Source of the DNA: Thermobispora bispora DSM 43833
Lineage (GTDB): Bacteria > Actinomycetota > Actinomycetes > Streptosporangiales > Streptosporangiaceae
NCBI RefSeq assembly: GCF_000092645.1
Contig: NC_014165.1
Coordinates: forward strand, 3,844,001-3,908,000
Direction of reading: 5' to 3'
DNA: 64,000 nt
The position numbers and the translations under genes were made by a program. The notes under the pieces were generated by a model. The model ran no database searches, was not told the origin of the DNA, and saw only the letters and a program-made list of their open reading frames with translations. The stretch's first letter is position 1. The number at the start of each line of letters is the position of its first letter. Below are positions 26,512-34,353 of the stretch, piece by piece.

Positions 26512-26518
26512 TGACCGG

Positions 26519-26692
26519 GTGAGCCTGCGAGACCCGTGCCGTTGTCCCCCCGCCACCATGTCCTGGGCTGCCGTTGACCGGACCTCCGCCGCGGCCACAG
26601 TACCCGAGGACGCCGGCGAGCCGGGGGACCAGCATCGCGAGCTCCTCACCGACCACCATCCAGTAGGGCATTCACTAGGGTCCATGCCATGA
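26519..26692 (+). CDS. Possible 57-residue leaderless leader gene coupled to the ABC exporter
   Basis: A GTG-started frame of 57 codons begins 7 nt after a TATTCT box. It ends in an ATGA overlap with the start of the exporter permease, which otherwise has only a weak SD. The third codon positions are about three-quarters G or C, higher in the first two thirds. The product (beginning VSLRDPCRCPP) has a Cys-Arg-Cys motif and no recognised family. It may be a real small protein or simply a device to couple translation. Its position, start pattern and overlap support it, but no homology does. Confidence 0.35.
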   Translation: MSLRDPCRCPPATMSWAAVDRTSAAATVPEDAGEPGDQHRELLTDHHPVGHSLGSMP

Positions 26693-27594
26693 GCCAGCCG
26701 GAATCCGCGCTCGCGGACGCCCAGGGGGACGGCCGAGCTTCGGAAGATCTGGCCGCGCTCGCCAGGCGTTACGGTCTGCGACGCGCCATCGCGCGCCCCA
26801 GCATGCCCGCCTACCTGCGCCAACTGTGGGACCGGCGGCACTTTATCGTCACCTACGCGACGTCGAGGAACGTTTCGAAATACTCCGAGTCGGCCCTGGG
26901 ACAGCTGTGGCAGGTCCTCACGCCCCTGCTCAACGCGGCGGTCTACTGGCTGATGTTCGGGGTCATCCTCGACCAGCGCAAGAACATCGACAACTACCCC
27001 GCCTTCCTCATCACCGGGGTGATGGTCTTCACCTTCACCCAGCGCACGGTCATCGGCGGCGCGAAGTCGGTCTCCTCCAACCTCTCGCTGATCCGGGCGC
27101 TCCACTTCCCCCGCGCCGCGCTCCCGCTCGCGTACGCGTTCCAGGAGCTGCAGCAGCTCTTCTACTCGATGGCCGTGCTGCTGGTGCTCGTGCTGGTCAC
27201 GGGCGAGCCGGTGACCTGGCTGTGGCTGCTCATCCCGGTCCCGCTCGCCATGCAGCTCGTCTTCAACATCGGGACGAGCCTGTTCATGGCCCGGGTCGGC
27301 GCCTTCGTCCGGGACGTCAACCAGCTGCTGCCGTTCATCACCCGGACCTGGCTCTACGCCTCCGGCGTCTTCTACAGCATCGCCGAGCGGACCAAGGATC
27401 TTCCGGACTTCATCCGCTGGGTCCTGGAGTTCAATCCGGCGGCCGCGTATATCGAGTTCATGCGCCATCTCCTGATATATGAGCGCATGCCCGAACGCTG
27501 GGCGTGGACGACCTGTCTATTCTGGGCGGTGTTCGCGCTGATCGTCGGCTTCTGGTACTTCTGGCGGGCCGAGGAGAGGTACGGCCGTGGCTGA
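26689..27594 (+). CDS. ABC-2 type polysaccharide/teichoic-acid exporter permease
   Basis: A 301-residue permease of the TagG/RfbA type. A cytoplasmic N-terminal 60 residues include the amphipathic YLRQLWDRRHFIVTYATSRNVSKY. About six transmembrane helices follow (LLNAAVYWLMFGVIL; YPAFLITGVMVFTF; LFYSMAVLLVLVLVTG; LWLLIPVPLAMQLVF; FITRTWLYASGVFYSI; LFWAVFALIVGFWYFW). It forms the pore through which lipid-linked glycans or wall polymers are flipped outward. The ATPase gene overlaps its end by 8 nt. No glycosyltransferase is adjacent, so the cargo is unknown. Confidence 0.88.
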   Translation: MSQPESALADAQGDGRASEDLAALARRYGLRRAIARPSMPAYLRQLWDRRHFIVTYATSRNVSKYSESALGQLWQVLTPLLNAAVYWLMFGVILDQRKNIDNYPAFLITGVMVFTFTQRTVIGGAKSVSSNLSLIRALHFPRAALPLAYAFQELQQLFYSMAVLLVLVLVTGEPVTWLWLLIPVPLAMQLVFNIGTSLFMARVGAFVRDVNQLLPFITRTWLYASGVFYSIAERTKDLPDFIRWVLEFNPAAAYIEFMRHLLIYERMPERWAWTTCLFWAVFALIVGFWYFWRAEERYGRG

Positions 27595-28459
27595 GCTCAC
27601 CGAGAACGTTTCCGAGAAGGCCCCTGAGACGGCCGCCAAGGCGTCTCAGGCCGCCGAGGCCGCCGCCCCGGCCTCCGGGACCGCCGCCAAGGGCGCCGCC
27701 ACCACGCCCGGGGAGCGGGTCCCGACCGTGATCGTGGACAACCTCCACATCGTCTACAAGGTGTACGGCAAGCCGTCCGACGCGCAGAAGGGCAACGCGG
27801 CGAACGCGCTCCTGCGCATCCTGCGGCGGCAGGGCCGGCCGGAGATGAAGGAGGTCCACGCCGTCCGCGGGGTGACCTTCGTCGCCTACCACGGCGACGC
27901 GATCGGGATCATCGGCCGGAACGGCTCGGGCAAGTCGACCCTGCTGCGCGCCATCGCCGGGCTCCTCCCCCCGCACAAGGGCGCGGTGTACACCCGCGGC
28001 CAGCCCTCTCTGCTCGGCGTCAACGCCGCGCTGATGAAGGAGCTCACCGGCGAGCGGAACATCGTGCTCGGCTGCTACGCCATGGGCATGACGCCCGCCG
28101 AGGTGCGCGCCAAGTACGACGAGATCGTCGACTTCTCCGGCATCGGGGAGTTCGTCAACTTCCCCATGTCCACGTACTCCTCCGGCATGGGGGCACGGCT
28201 GCGGTTCGCCATCTCCTCGGCCAAGACCCACGAGGTGCTCCTCATCGACGAGGCCCTCGCCACCGGTGACCGCGAGTTCCGGCGCAAGAGCCAGGAGCGC
28301 ATCCGCCAGATGCGCGAGGCGGCGGGCACCGTCTTCCTGGTCGCCCACAACCTCGACGTGATCGAGGAGACCTGCAACCGGGTGATCTGGTTGCACAAAG
28401 GGAAGATCAGGATGGAGGGTGATCCCAAGGAGGTCATCAAGGCCTACAACAAGGCCTGA
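27587..28459 (+). CDS. ABC exporter ATPase of TagH/RfbE type
   Basis: A 290-residue ATPase. An Ala/Glu-rich N-terminal extension of about 45 residues ([20 protein letters not shown]) precedes the nucleotide-binding domain. Walker A is [16 protein letters not shown] near residue 109, the signature is [15 protein letters not shown] and Walker B is [12 protein letters not shown], with an H-loop in [12 protein letters not shown]. The EALATGD form is typical of polysaccharide and teichoic-acid exporters. The Wzt-like C-terminal cargo domain is missing, so cargo would be recognised by the permease. It starts with GTG inside the permease gene, implying coupled translation. Confidence 0.9.
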   Translation: MAELTENVSEKAPETAAKASQAAEAAAPASGTAAKGAATTPGERVPTVIVDNLHIVYKVYGKPSDAQKGNAANALLRILRRQGRPEMKEVHAVRGVTFVAYHGDAIGIIGRNGSGKSTLLRAIAGLLPPHKGAVYTRGQPSLLGVNAALMKELTGERNIVLGCYAMGMTPAEVRAKYDEIVDFSGIGEFVNFPMSTYSSGMGARLRFAISSAKTHEVLLIDEALATGDREFRRKSQERIRQMREAAGTVFLVAHNLDVIEETCNRVIWLHKGKIRMEGDPKEVIKAYNKA

Positions 28460-28488
28460 CGATCGCACGATCGCATTGGAGGGGTGAA

Positions 28489-29028
28489 GTGCAGACACCG
28501 CCGCCGATCCCATATGAGTATCTCCCCGCCGTGCCGTCGCTGACCGTGGAGAGCGCCGACGTCCGCGACGGCGAGCGGCTGGCCGAGGCCCACGTCTTCA
28601 ACGGCTGGGGGATGTCGGGGCAGAACCTCTCCCCGCACCTGCGCTGGTCGGGTGCGCCGGAGGGCACGAAGAGCTTCGCGGTGACCTGCTTCGACCCGGA
28701 CGCCCCCACCGGGAGCGGGTTCTGGCACTGGCTGCTGTACGACATTCCGGCCACCGTCACCGAGCTGCCGACCGGGGCCGGCACCGGCCCGGAGTTCAAG
28801 GGCCTGCCCGCCGGGGCCAAGCACGGCCGTAACGACTTCGGGGCCAACGAGTACGGCGGCGCCGCCCCGCCGCCGGGCTGGCCGCACCGGTACGTGTTCG
28901 CCGTGCACGCCCTCAAGGTCGAGAAGCTCGACGTGCCCGCGGACGCCACCGCGGCCGTGATCGGCTTCAACATCACGGCGAACACGCTCGCCCGCGGCTA
29001 CATCGCACCTGTGTACGAAACGAAATAG
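28489..29028 (+). CDS. YbhB/YbcL (PEBP) family protein
   Basis: A 179-residue phosphatidylethanolamine-binding/Raf-kinase-inhibitor-like protein. The ligand-pocket motifs are [40 protein letters not shown] (DPDAP and the HW segment) and the [16 protein letters not shown] loop, followed by [10 protein letters not shown]. There is no signal peptide, so it is cytoplasmic. The bacterial substrate is unknown. GTG 28489 has GGAGGGG 5-6 nt upstream. It follows the exporter genes at 29 nt and may be read through with them. Confidence 0.92.
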   Translation: MQTPPPIPYEYLPAVPSLTVESADVRDGERLAEAHVFNGWGMSGQNLSPHLRWSGAPEGTKSFAVTCFDPDAPTGSGFWHWLLYDIPATVTELPTGAGTGPEFKGLPAGAKHGRNDFGANEYGGAAPPPGWPHRYVFAVHALKVEKLDVPADATAAVIGFNITANTLARGYIAPVYETK

Positions 29029-29054
29029 CCTGCGCCCTCCCCATCGGCTATCAT

Positions 29055-29070
29055 TCGAACACGAGTTCGA
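29055..29070 (+). promoter_or_regulatory. SOS box (LexA operator)
   Basis: TCGAAC-ACGA-GTTCGA is a perfect palindrome matching the actinobacterial LexA consensus TCGAAC-N4-GTTCGA. TATCAT (29049-29054) abuts it as a -10 box, so bound LexA would cover the transcription start. Confidence 0.88.
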
Positions 29071-29084
29071 TGGAGGAGGGTGGC

Positions 29085-29246
29085 ATGAGCGACCTGGCGA
29101 GGGCGATCGACAAGCTGGCCGCCGAAGATCCCTCGGAGCTGCCGGTCGGCGTGCTCACCGAGCAGCTCATCGACCTGCACTGGCAGATGGCCCGGCTGCA
29201 GGCCCAGATCGCTCGGCGCACTCACCTGCGCGCCTGGCTCAACTGA
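29085..29246 (+). CDS. SOS-boxed 53-residue protein (DUF222-N-terminus-like)
   Basis: A 53-residue, mainly helical acidic/basic protein (MSDLARAIDKLAAEDPSELP, then VLTEQLIDLHWQMARLQAQ and IARRTHLRAWLN). The SD GGAGGAGG lies 6-8 nt before the ATG. A perfect LexA site and a -10 box lie 15-36 nt upstream. The second helix resembles the start of DUF222 (13E12-type) proteins, some of which are SOS-induced in mycobacteria, but the rest of that family is absent. It may be an autonomous small DNA-damage-response protein or a trimmed remnant. A GC-rich hairpin follows directly. The function is unknown. Confidence 0.75.
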   Translation: MSDLARAIDKLAAEDPSELPVGVLTEQLIDLHWQMARLQAQIARRTHLRAWLN

Positions 29247-29248
29247 AA

Positions 29249-29278
29249 GCCCCGGGCGGGTGGCCCACGGCCCGGGGC
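29249..29278 (+). terminator. Hairpin after the SOS-boxed gene
   Basis: GCCCCGGGC pairs with GCCCGGGGC across a 12-nt loop, 3 nt after the stop. No T tract follows, as is common in actinomycetes. Confidence 0.6.
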
Positions 29279-29290
29279 AGGACACACGAA

Positions 29291-29328
29291 GAAACGGTCG
29301 GCGCCTGTCACCAGGCGTCGACCGTTTC
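29291..29328 (-). terminator. Terminator of the alanine-rich secreted protein gene
   Basis: A 17-bp stem (GAAACGGTCGACGCCTG with CAGGCGCCGACCGTTTC on the minus strand, one mismatch) is followed by TTCGTGT. It lies 23 nt after the stop and could act on both strands. Confidence 0.8.
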
Positions 29329-29351
29329 AGCGTTCGGTGCGGGGTGCGCCG

Positions 29352-30380
29352 CTAGCAAGCGCTGGCGGTGGAGGCCGCCGACAGGTTCTGCTGCGTCGTC
29401 GAGGTGACGACCGGGCGGCGGGCGGCGGTGGTGGCCGCGGCGTCGCCGGAGCCGTTGCCCTTGCACTTCCGGCGCGCGAGCGTGGCCGAGGCCTTCGCGT
29501 TCACGTCCGCCACCACGGTGGCGGTGACGTCGGCGGTCTGCTGAAGCGTGGTACCGGTCGCGGCGGCCGGGGCCTGCACGGTCTGCTGGACGGCACCGGC
29601 GGTGCCGGCGACCTGGTTGGTGACGCGCTTCGTGGTCTGCTGCGCGGCCGTGCTCGCGGTCTGCACCGCCTCCGGAGCGGGCGTCTCGCAGGGGACGATC
29701 GCGAGCAGCCCGCTGGCGGTGCCGGCGGTGGCGGCGACGGTGCCGCTGAGGTCGAGGAGCGCGGTGAGCTGGGCGTTCAGGTCGAGCCCGGCGCTCACCA
29801 CGGCGCCGGCCGCGGCCGCGGCCGACAGGGTGGCCTGGGCGGCGTTGGCGGTCTCCGCCACGACGGTGGCCGCGGGCCGGCCGACCTCGGCGGCCGCATT
29901 GAGCGCGGCGTCGACCTTGGCCGCCACGGTGGCGTCCACGTTGGCCTTCGCGTTGGCGACGGCGTTCACCACGGCGGCGAGGTGGGCCTCGATCGTGGCC
30001 AGCACGTTCGCGCTGACCTCTGCCGTGGCGTCGGCGAGGACGTCGGCCGCGAGGCTGGCGGCGGCGTCCAGGTGGCCGTTGGCCTCCGCCGAGAGGCCGG
30101 TGAGGGTCCCGCTGGCCAGGGAGACGATCGCCTCGAGGTCGGCACGGAGCCGCGCGGTCAGCCGCACCGTGAGGTCGGCGGCCGCCGCGGCCTGGGCGTT
30201 GACCCCAGCGGTCGCCCGGGCGACCGCGTCGCTGGAGAGGTGGCCCAGGATCTTGGCCAGGGAGTTGACGCGAGACTGGGTGCACACCTCGTTGCAGACC
30301 TCGGCCTGGGCGGGCGCGGCGACCATGCCGGCGATGCCGACCGCTACGGCGACGACGGCTGTTCTGACCACTCGTTTCAT
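29352..30380 (-). CDS. Alanine-rich secreted protein of unknown family
   Basis: A 342-residue protein with a clear Sec signal peptide (MKRVVRTAVVAVAVGIAGMV then AAPAQA, cleavage before EVCNEVC). The mature protein is very rich in Ala, Val, Thr and Asn, with heptad- or 11-like amphipathic helix runs (DLTVRLTARLRADLEAIVSL; AANVLATIEAHLAAVVNAVA-type segments) and almost no aromatics. Six cysteines sit at the ends and middle (CNEVC, PCETP, RRKCKG, terminal Cys), so disulfides or cross-linking are possible. It has its own terminator and upstream region. It resembles apolipoprotein-like or LEA-like helical bundles in composition only. A cell-surface or spore-associated role is speculation. Confidence 0.8.
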   Translation of the reverse strand: MKRVVRTAVVAVAVGIAGMVAAPAQAEVCNEVCTQSRVNSLAKILGHLSSDAVARATAGVNAQAAAAADLTVRLTARLRADLEAIVSLASGTLTGLSAEANGHLDAAASLAADVLADATAEVSANVLATIEAHLAAVVNAVANAKANVDATVAAKVDAALNAAAEVGRPAATVVAETANAAQATLSAAAAAGAVVSAGLDLNAQLTALLDLSGTVAATAGTASGLLAIVPCETPAPEAVQTASTAAQQTTKRVTNQVAGTAGAVQQTVQAPAAATGTTLQQTADVTATVVADVNAKASATLARRKCKGNGSGDAAATTAARRPVVTSTTQQNLSAASTASAC

Positions 30381-30744
30381 TAACTTGCCCCCGGTTCAAT
30401 TCCGTTTCACGAGAGTGGGAATGTCGAACCCAAGAACCCCCGTGCGTCGGCGCGCGCCGACAAAGAACGACGGATTTTCTATCACTTCCGCCACGGTCCC
30501 GATCCCGGCCTTTACCTGGGGTTACGCCGCGGCCGACCGGGGGAAAATCCGGATATCGACCGACCGAGGAAACCGGGGTGGTCAGCCGATCTCCCAGCGG
30601 GGAGAAAGGCACGGTAAACGACTCGCAGCGGCTCGGGAAACGAAGTTTTCCATCGGCTTTTAGCGCTGGCGCGCGTCGCCGCCGCGGCGTGCCGTACGGA
30701 CGCGCTCACCCGCGCGGGTATTCACGACATATCTCGAAAAGCGC
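30381..30744. other. Divergent intergenic region with 16-bp palindrome
   Basis: This region lies between the secreted-protein gene (minus) and the DUF1707 gene (plus). It contains a perfect palindrome, GTCGGCGCGCGCCGAC (30446-30461), and several AT-rich patches (GATTTTCTATC, GGGGGAAAATCC). No gene is supported. Confidence 0.4.
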
Positions 30745-30750
30745 TAGCCT
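30745..30750 (+). promoter_or_regulatory. Putative -10 box (TAGCCT), leaderless
   Basis: TAGCCT ends 6 nt before the GTG at 30757. Confidence 0.4.
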
Positions 30751-30756
30751 GCCGGT

Positions 30757-31323
30757 GTGACCAGTCTGACGCCGTACGCCGGTGATGACCCCACGATGCG
30801 CGCCTCCGACGCGGACCGCGACCGCGTCGCCGCGATCCTCGGCGAGGCGCTCGCCGCGGGACGCCTCACCAGCACCGAACACGCCGACCGGCTCGACGCC
30901 GCGTACGCCGCGGTGACCATCGGCGACCTCATCCCGCTGATCAAGGACCTGCCCGCGACCGCCGGCACCGGGGCACCGGCCGTACCGGAGAGCCACGAGA
31001 TCTCAGCGGTGCTCAGCAAGATCATCAGAGGCGGCCGGTGGGTCACCGGGCGGCGCACCGTGCTCCGGGCCGTGTTCGGGGCGCTGATCGTTGACCTGAG
31101 CGACGCGGTCATCCCGGGCCGCGAGCTGACCCTCGAGCTGAACGCCTTCTGCGGGAAGATCATCCTGACCGTCCCGCCGCACGCACGGGTGATCGACGAG
31201 GGCGGCGCGTTCTGCTCCAAACGCACGGTGATCGCGGACGCCGGCGGCGACGGCCCGCTCATCCGGGTCACCGGCGTCCCCCGGTTCAGCAAGGTGATCG
31301 TCCACCGCGCCTCCGGCCGGTGA
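30757..31323 (+). CDS. DUF1707 and LiaF-like domain protein
   Basis: A 188-residue protein. Residues 12-66 are a DUF1707 domain (MRASDADRDRVAAILGEALA, GRLTSTEHADRLDAAYAA, TIGDLIPLIKDLP). Residues 95-185 are a beta-rich domain of the LiaF/YvqF C-terminal type (FGALIVDLSDAVIPGRELTLEL, FCGKIILTVPPHARVIDEG). Many DUF1707 proteins are membrane-anchored, but no transmembrane segment is visible here. The family is linked to cell-envelope stress sensing, with no defined reaction. The GTG start is leaderless by its -10 box. The stop is followed 44 nt later by the PlsX-like start. Confidence 0.85.
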   Translation: MTSLTPYAGDDPTMRASDADRDRVAAILGEALAAGRLTSTEHADRLDAAYAAVTIGDLIPLIKDLPATAGTGAPAVPESHEISAVLSKIIRGGRWVTGRRTVLRAVFGALIVDLSDAVIPGRELTLELNAFCGKIILTVPPHARVIDEGGAFCSKRTVIADAGGDGPLIRVTGVPRFSKVIVHRASGR

Positions 31324-31355
31324 ACCCGGACCACGGGGCGCAGACCCACGAGGCC

Positions 31356-31361
31356 TACCAT
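31356..31361 (+). promoter_or_regulatory. Putative -10 box (TACCAT) of the PlsX-like gene
   Basis: TACCAT ends 6 nt before the ATG at 31368, which decides this start over an in-frame GTG at 31320. Confidence 0.4.
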
Positions 31362-31367
31362 TTCGCC

Positions 31368-32396
31368 ATGAGTCCTGGAGCGCGGGTGTCGCCGATCGCC
31401 GTGGACGCCATGGGCGGCGACAACGCGCCGGGCGAGATCGTCGCCGGGGCCGTCCAGGCGGTCCGGGAGCGGAACGTCCCGGTCGTCCTCGTCGGCCTGC
31501 CCCAGCAGCTCGAGGAGGCGCTCGCCGAGCACGACGCGGTCGGGGAGATCCCCATCATCCGCGCCGAGGAGGCGCTCGGCATGGACGAGGGCGCGCTCGC
31601 CAGCCTGCGCCGCCCCCGGTCGAGCATCGCCGTCGCCTGCCACCTGGTCCGGCGCGGCGAGGCCGCGGCCGTGGTCTCCGCGGGCTCGACCGCCGGTGTG
31701 GTCGCCACCGGCCGGCTGCGGCTCCGCGCCCAGCCCGGCGTGATCCGGCCGGCCATCGCCGTCACCCTGCCGACCCTCCCCCAGCCCACCGTGCTCATCG
31801 ACGCGGGCGCCACCGCCGACGCCAAGCCCGAGATGCTCGTGCAGTTCGCCCACCTCGGCACGGCGTACGCCGAGGTCGCCCTCGGGCTGCGCCGCCCCCG
31901 GGTCGGCCTGCTCACCATCGGCACCGAGGCCGAGAAGGGCAACAAGCTCGCGCGGCGGGCCCACGAGCTGCTCAGCACCGCACCGGGGATCCACTTCGCC
32001 GGCAACGTCGAGGGCCACGACCTGCTCACCAGGGTCGTGGACGTGATCATCACCGACGGTTTCACCGGCAACATCGCGCTCAAGGCGCTGGAGGGCAGCG
32101 TGCGCTACGCGTTCGACCAGCTCCGCGAGGCCATCGCCGGGAGCCGGATGGCGCGGTTCGGCGCGCTGCTCCAGCGCTCCCGGCTCCGCGAGCTCCAGCG
32201 CAGGCTCGACCCCGAGACGCAGGGCGGTGCCGTACTCCTCGGCCTGAACGGGACCGTGGTGATCGCGCACGGCGCCTCCCGGGCGGGGAGCATCGCCTCC
32301 GCGTGCGAGCTCGCGGCGCGGCTCGCCGCCCAGCGGATCGTCCAGCGGATCGGGGAACGGATCGCCGCCGCGCCCAAACCGCACCGCCTCTGGTGA
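31368..32396 (+). CDS. plsX: PlsX-family phosphate acyltransferase (divergent)
   Basis: A 342-residue protein of the PlsX family, which makes acyl-phosphate from acyl-ACP for phospholipid synthesis. Family motifs are IAVDAMGGDNAPGEIV at the N-terminus, VVSAGSTAGVVATG (usually SAGNTGALM), VLIDAGATADAKPEMLVQFA, VGLLTIGTEAEKGN, FAGNVEGHDLL and IITDGFTGNIALKALEG. Several positions differ from canonical PlsX, and there are no neighbours such as rnc or rpmF. This may therefore be a paralogue with an altered substrate. The length is normal. ATG 31368 is preferred because homology begins there and a -10 box lies 6 nt before it. Confidence 0.82.
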   Translation: MSPGARVSPIAVDAMGGDNAPGEIVAGAVQAVRERNVPVVLVGLPQQLEEALAEHDAVGEIPIIRAEEALGMDEGALASLRRPRSSIAVACHLVRRGEAAAVVSAGSTAGVVATGRLRLRAQPGVIRPAIAVTLPTLPQPTVLIDAGATADAKPEMLVQFAHLGTAYAEVALGLRRPRVGLLTIGTEAEKGNKLARRAHELLSTAPGIHFAGNVEGHDLLTRVVDVIITDGFTGNIALKALEGSVRYAFDQLREAIAGSRMARFGALLQRSRLRELQRRLDPETQGGAVLLGLNGTVVIAHGASRAGSIASACELAARLAAQRIVQRIGERIAAAPKPHRLW

Positions 32397-32495
32397 CCGG
32401 CCGGGGCCTCTGGTGACCGGCCTTGGCCCGCGCCGGCGACCGGCCCCGATCCCGGGCGCCCCTCGCGACCCGGCCGGAGCCCTTCCGGCCGCCGA

Positions 32496-32501
32496 TAAGC
32501 T
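32496..32501 (+). promoter_or_regulatory. Putative -10 box (TAAGCT) of argS
   Basis: TAAGCT ends 8 nt before the ATG at 32510, fitting a leaderless argS mRNA. Confidence 0.45.
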
Positions 32502-32509
32502 TGATGTCC

Positions 32510-34231
32510 ATGACCGACCCGCAGCTCCTGCTCACCGAGCGGGTCCAGCAGGCACTGGGCACCGCGTTCGGCCCGGAGTACGCCGAGGAAGACCCGCTGA
32601 TCAGGTCCTCCCAGTTCGCCGACTACCAGGCGAACATCGCGCTCAGCCTGGCCAAGCGGCTCCGGCGTGCGCCCAGGGACGTCGCCCAGGACCTGCTCGG
32701 CGCGCTCGACCAGACCGGCATCACGGCCGAGGTGAGCGGGCCGGGCTTCATCAACATCACCCTGAGCGACGAGTGGATCGCCGAGCAGGCCGAGCGGCTC
32801 CTCCAGGACGAGCGGCTCGGCGTGCCGAAGGTCACGCCGCAGACCGTCGTGATCGACTACTCGGCCCCCAACGCCGCCAAGGAGATGCACGTCGGCCACC
32901 TGCGGACGACGATCGTCGGCGACACCCTCGCCCGGACCCACGAGCACCTCGGCAACCGGGTGATCCGGCAGAACCACCTCGGCGACTGGGGCACGCCGTT
33001 CGGCATGCTCATCGAGCACCTGCTCGACGTGGGCGAGGAGGAGGCGCTGCGGAGGCTCGCCGCGGGTGAGGGCAACGCCTTCTACCAGGAGGCCCGGAAG
33101 AAGTTCGACACCGACCCCGAGTTCGAGGAGCGGTCCCGCCGCCGGGTGCCGCTGCTCCAGGGCGGCGACCCGGAGAGCCTGCGGCTGTGGGGCGAGTTCA
33201 TCGAGTACACCAAGCGCTACTTCAACAAGGTGTACGCGATGCTCGGCGTCACCCTCACCGACGAGCACATCGCCGGCGAGAGCATGTACAACCCCATGCT
33301 CGCCGACGTGTGCGACGAGCTGGAGAAGGCGGGGATCGCCAAGATCAGCGACGGGGCGCTCTGCGTGTTCCCGCCCGGGTTCACCGGCCGGGACGGCGCA
33401 CCTCTCCCGCTCATCATCCGCAAGCGGGACGGCGGGTACGGCTACGCCACCACCGACCTGGCCGCGATCCGCTACCGGATCCGCGACCTCAAGGCGGACC
33501 GGATCCTCTACGTCGTCGGCGCCACCCAGTCCCTCCACTTCCAGATGGTCTTCGCCACCGCGCGGATGGCCGGCTGGCTGACCGACGACATCCGCGCCGA
33601 GCACGTGCAGATCGGCAGCGTCCTCGGCAGCGACGGCAAGATGTTCCGGACCCGGAGCGGTGAATCGGTCAAGCTCACCGACCTGCTGAACGAGGCGATC
33701 GTCCGGGCCGACGCGGTCATCGCCGACCGCGGCTACGAGCCGGAGGTGCGCGAGCAGATCGCCCGCAAGGTCGGCATGGGCGCGGTCAAGTACGCCGACC
33801 TGTCGGTCAGCCACGACAGCGAGTACGTCTTCGACTTCGACCGCATGCTCGCGCTGACCGGCAACACCGGGCCGTACCTGCAGTACGCGACCGCCCGGAT
33901 CCGCTCGATCTTCCGCACCGGCTCGATCGACCCCGGTTCGGTCACCGGGCCGATCCGGCTGGGCCACCCCACCGAGCGGGCGCTCGCGCTGCAGCTCCTC
34001 AAGTTCGGCTCGGTCGTCCAGGCGGTGGCCGACCTGTCCGAGCCGCACCGGCTGTGCGGTTACCTGTTCGAGCTCGCCCAGGCGTTCACCGCGTTCTACG
34101 AGAACTGCCCGGTGCTGAAGGCCGAGGACGAGGAGGTCCGGCGGTCGCGGCTCGCCCTGTCCGCGCTCACGCTCCGCATCCTGCTCCAAGGGCTCGACCT
34201 GCTCGGTATCGACGTTCCTGAGCGCATGTGA
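32510..34231 (+). CDS. argS: Arginyl-tRNA synthetase
   Basis: A 573-residue class I aminoacyl-tRNA synthetase that charges tRNA-Arg. An N-terminal additional domain (residues 1-110) binds the tRNA D-loop. The signature SAPNAAKEMHVGHLRTTIVG holds the HIGH motif as HVGH. The C-terminal KMSKS-type loop is SDGKMFRTRSGESVKL. The DALR anticodon-binding domain ends in LLQGLDLLGIDVPERM, the typical arginyl-tRNA synthetase terminus. Upstream in-frame starts would add Arg/Pro-rich residues unlike the family. ATG 32510 fits both homology and the -10 box. Confidence 0.95.
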   Translation: MTDPQLLLTERVQQALGTAFGPEYAEEDPLIRSSQFADYQANIALSLAKRLRRAPRDVAQDLLGALDQTGITAEVSGPGFINITLSDEWIAEQAERLLQDERLGVPKVTPQTVVIDYSAPNAAKEMHVGHLRTTIVGDTLARTHEHLGNRVIRQNHLGDWGTPFGMLIEHLLDVGEEEALRRLAAGEGNAFYQEARKKFDTDPEFEERSRRRVPLLQGGDPESLRLWGEFIEYTKRYFNKVYAMLGVTLTDEHIAGESMYNPMLADVCDELEKAGIAKISDGALCVFPPGFTGRDGAPLPLIIRKRDGGYGYATTDLAAIRYRIRDLKADRILYVVGATQSLHFQMVFATARMAGWLTDDIRAEHVQIGSVLGSDGKMFRTRSGESVKLTDLLNEAIVRADAVIADRGYEPEVREQIARKVGMGAVKYADLSVSHDSEYVFDFDRMLALTGNTGPYLQYATARIRSIFRTGSIDPGSVTGPIRLGHPTERALALQLLKFGSVVQAVADLSEPHRLCGYLFELAQAFTAFYENCPVLKAEDEEVRRSRLALSALTLRILLQGLDLLGIDVPERM

Positions 34232-34353
34232 CCCGGCTTCCGGGAAGATGTGAAGCGCGTCGTTCGGCGCGCCTCATCCGCCCTTGCCCCGCCGAGGGTC
34301 TACTCTGACCCGGGCAAGGGAGTGCCTGCCGATCCCTCGGGAGCGTTTTCCGC

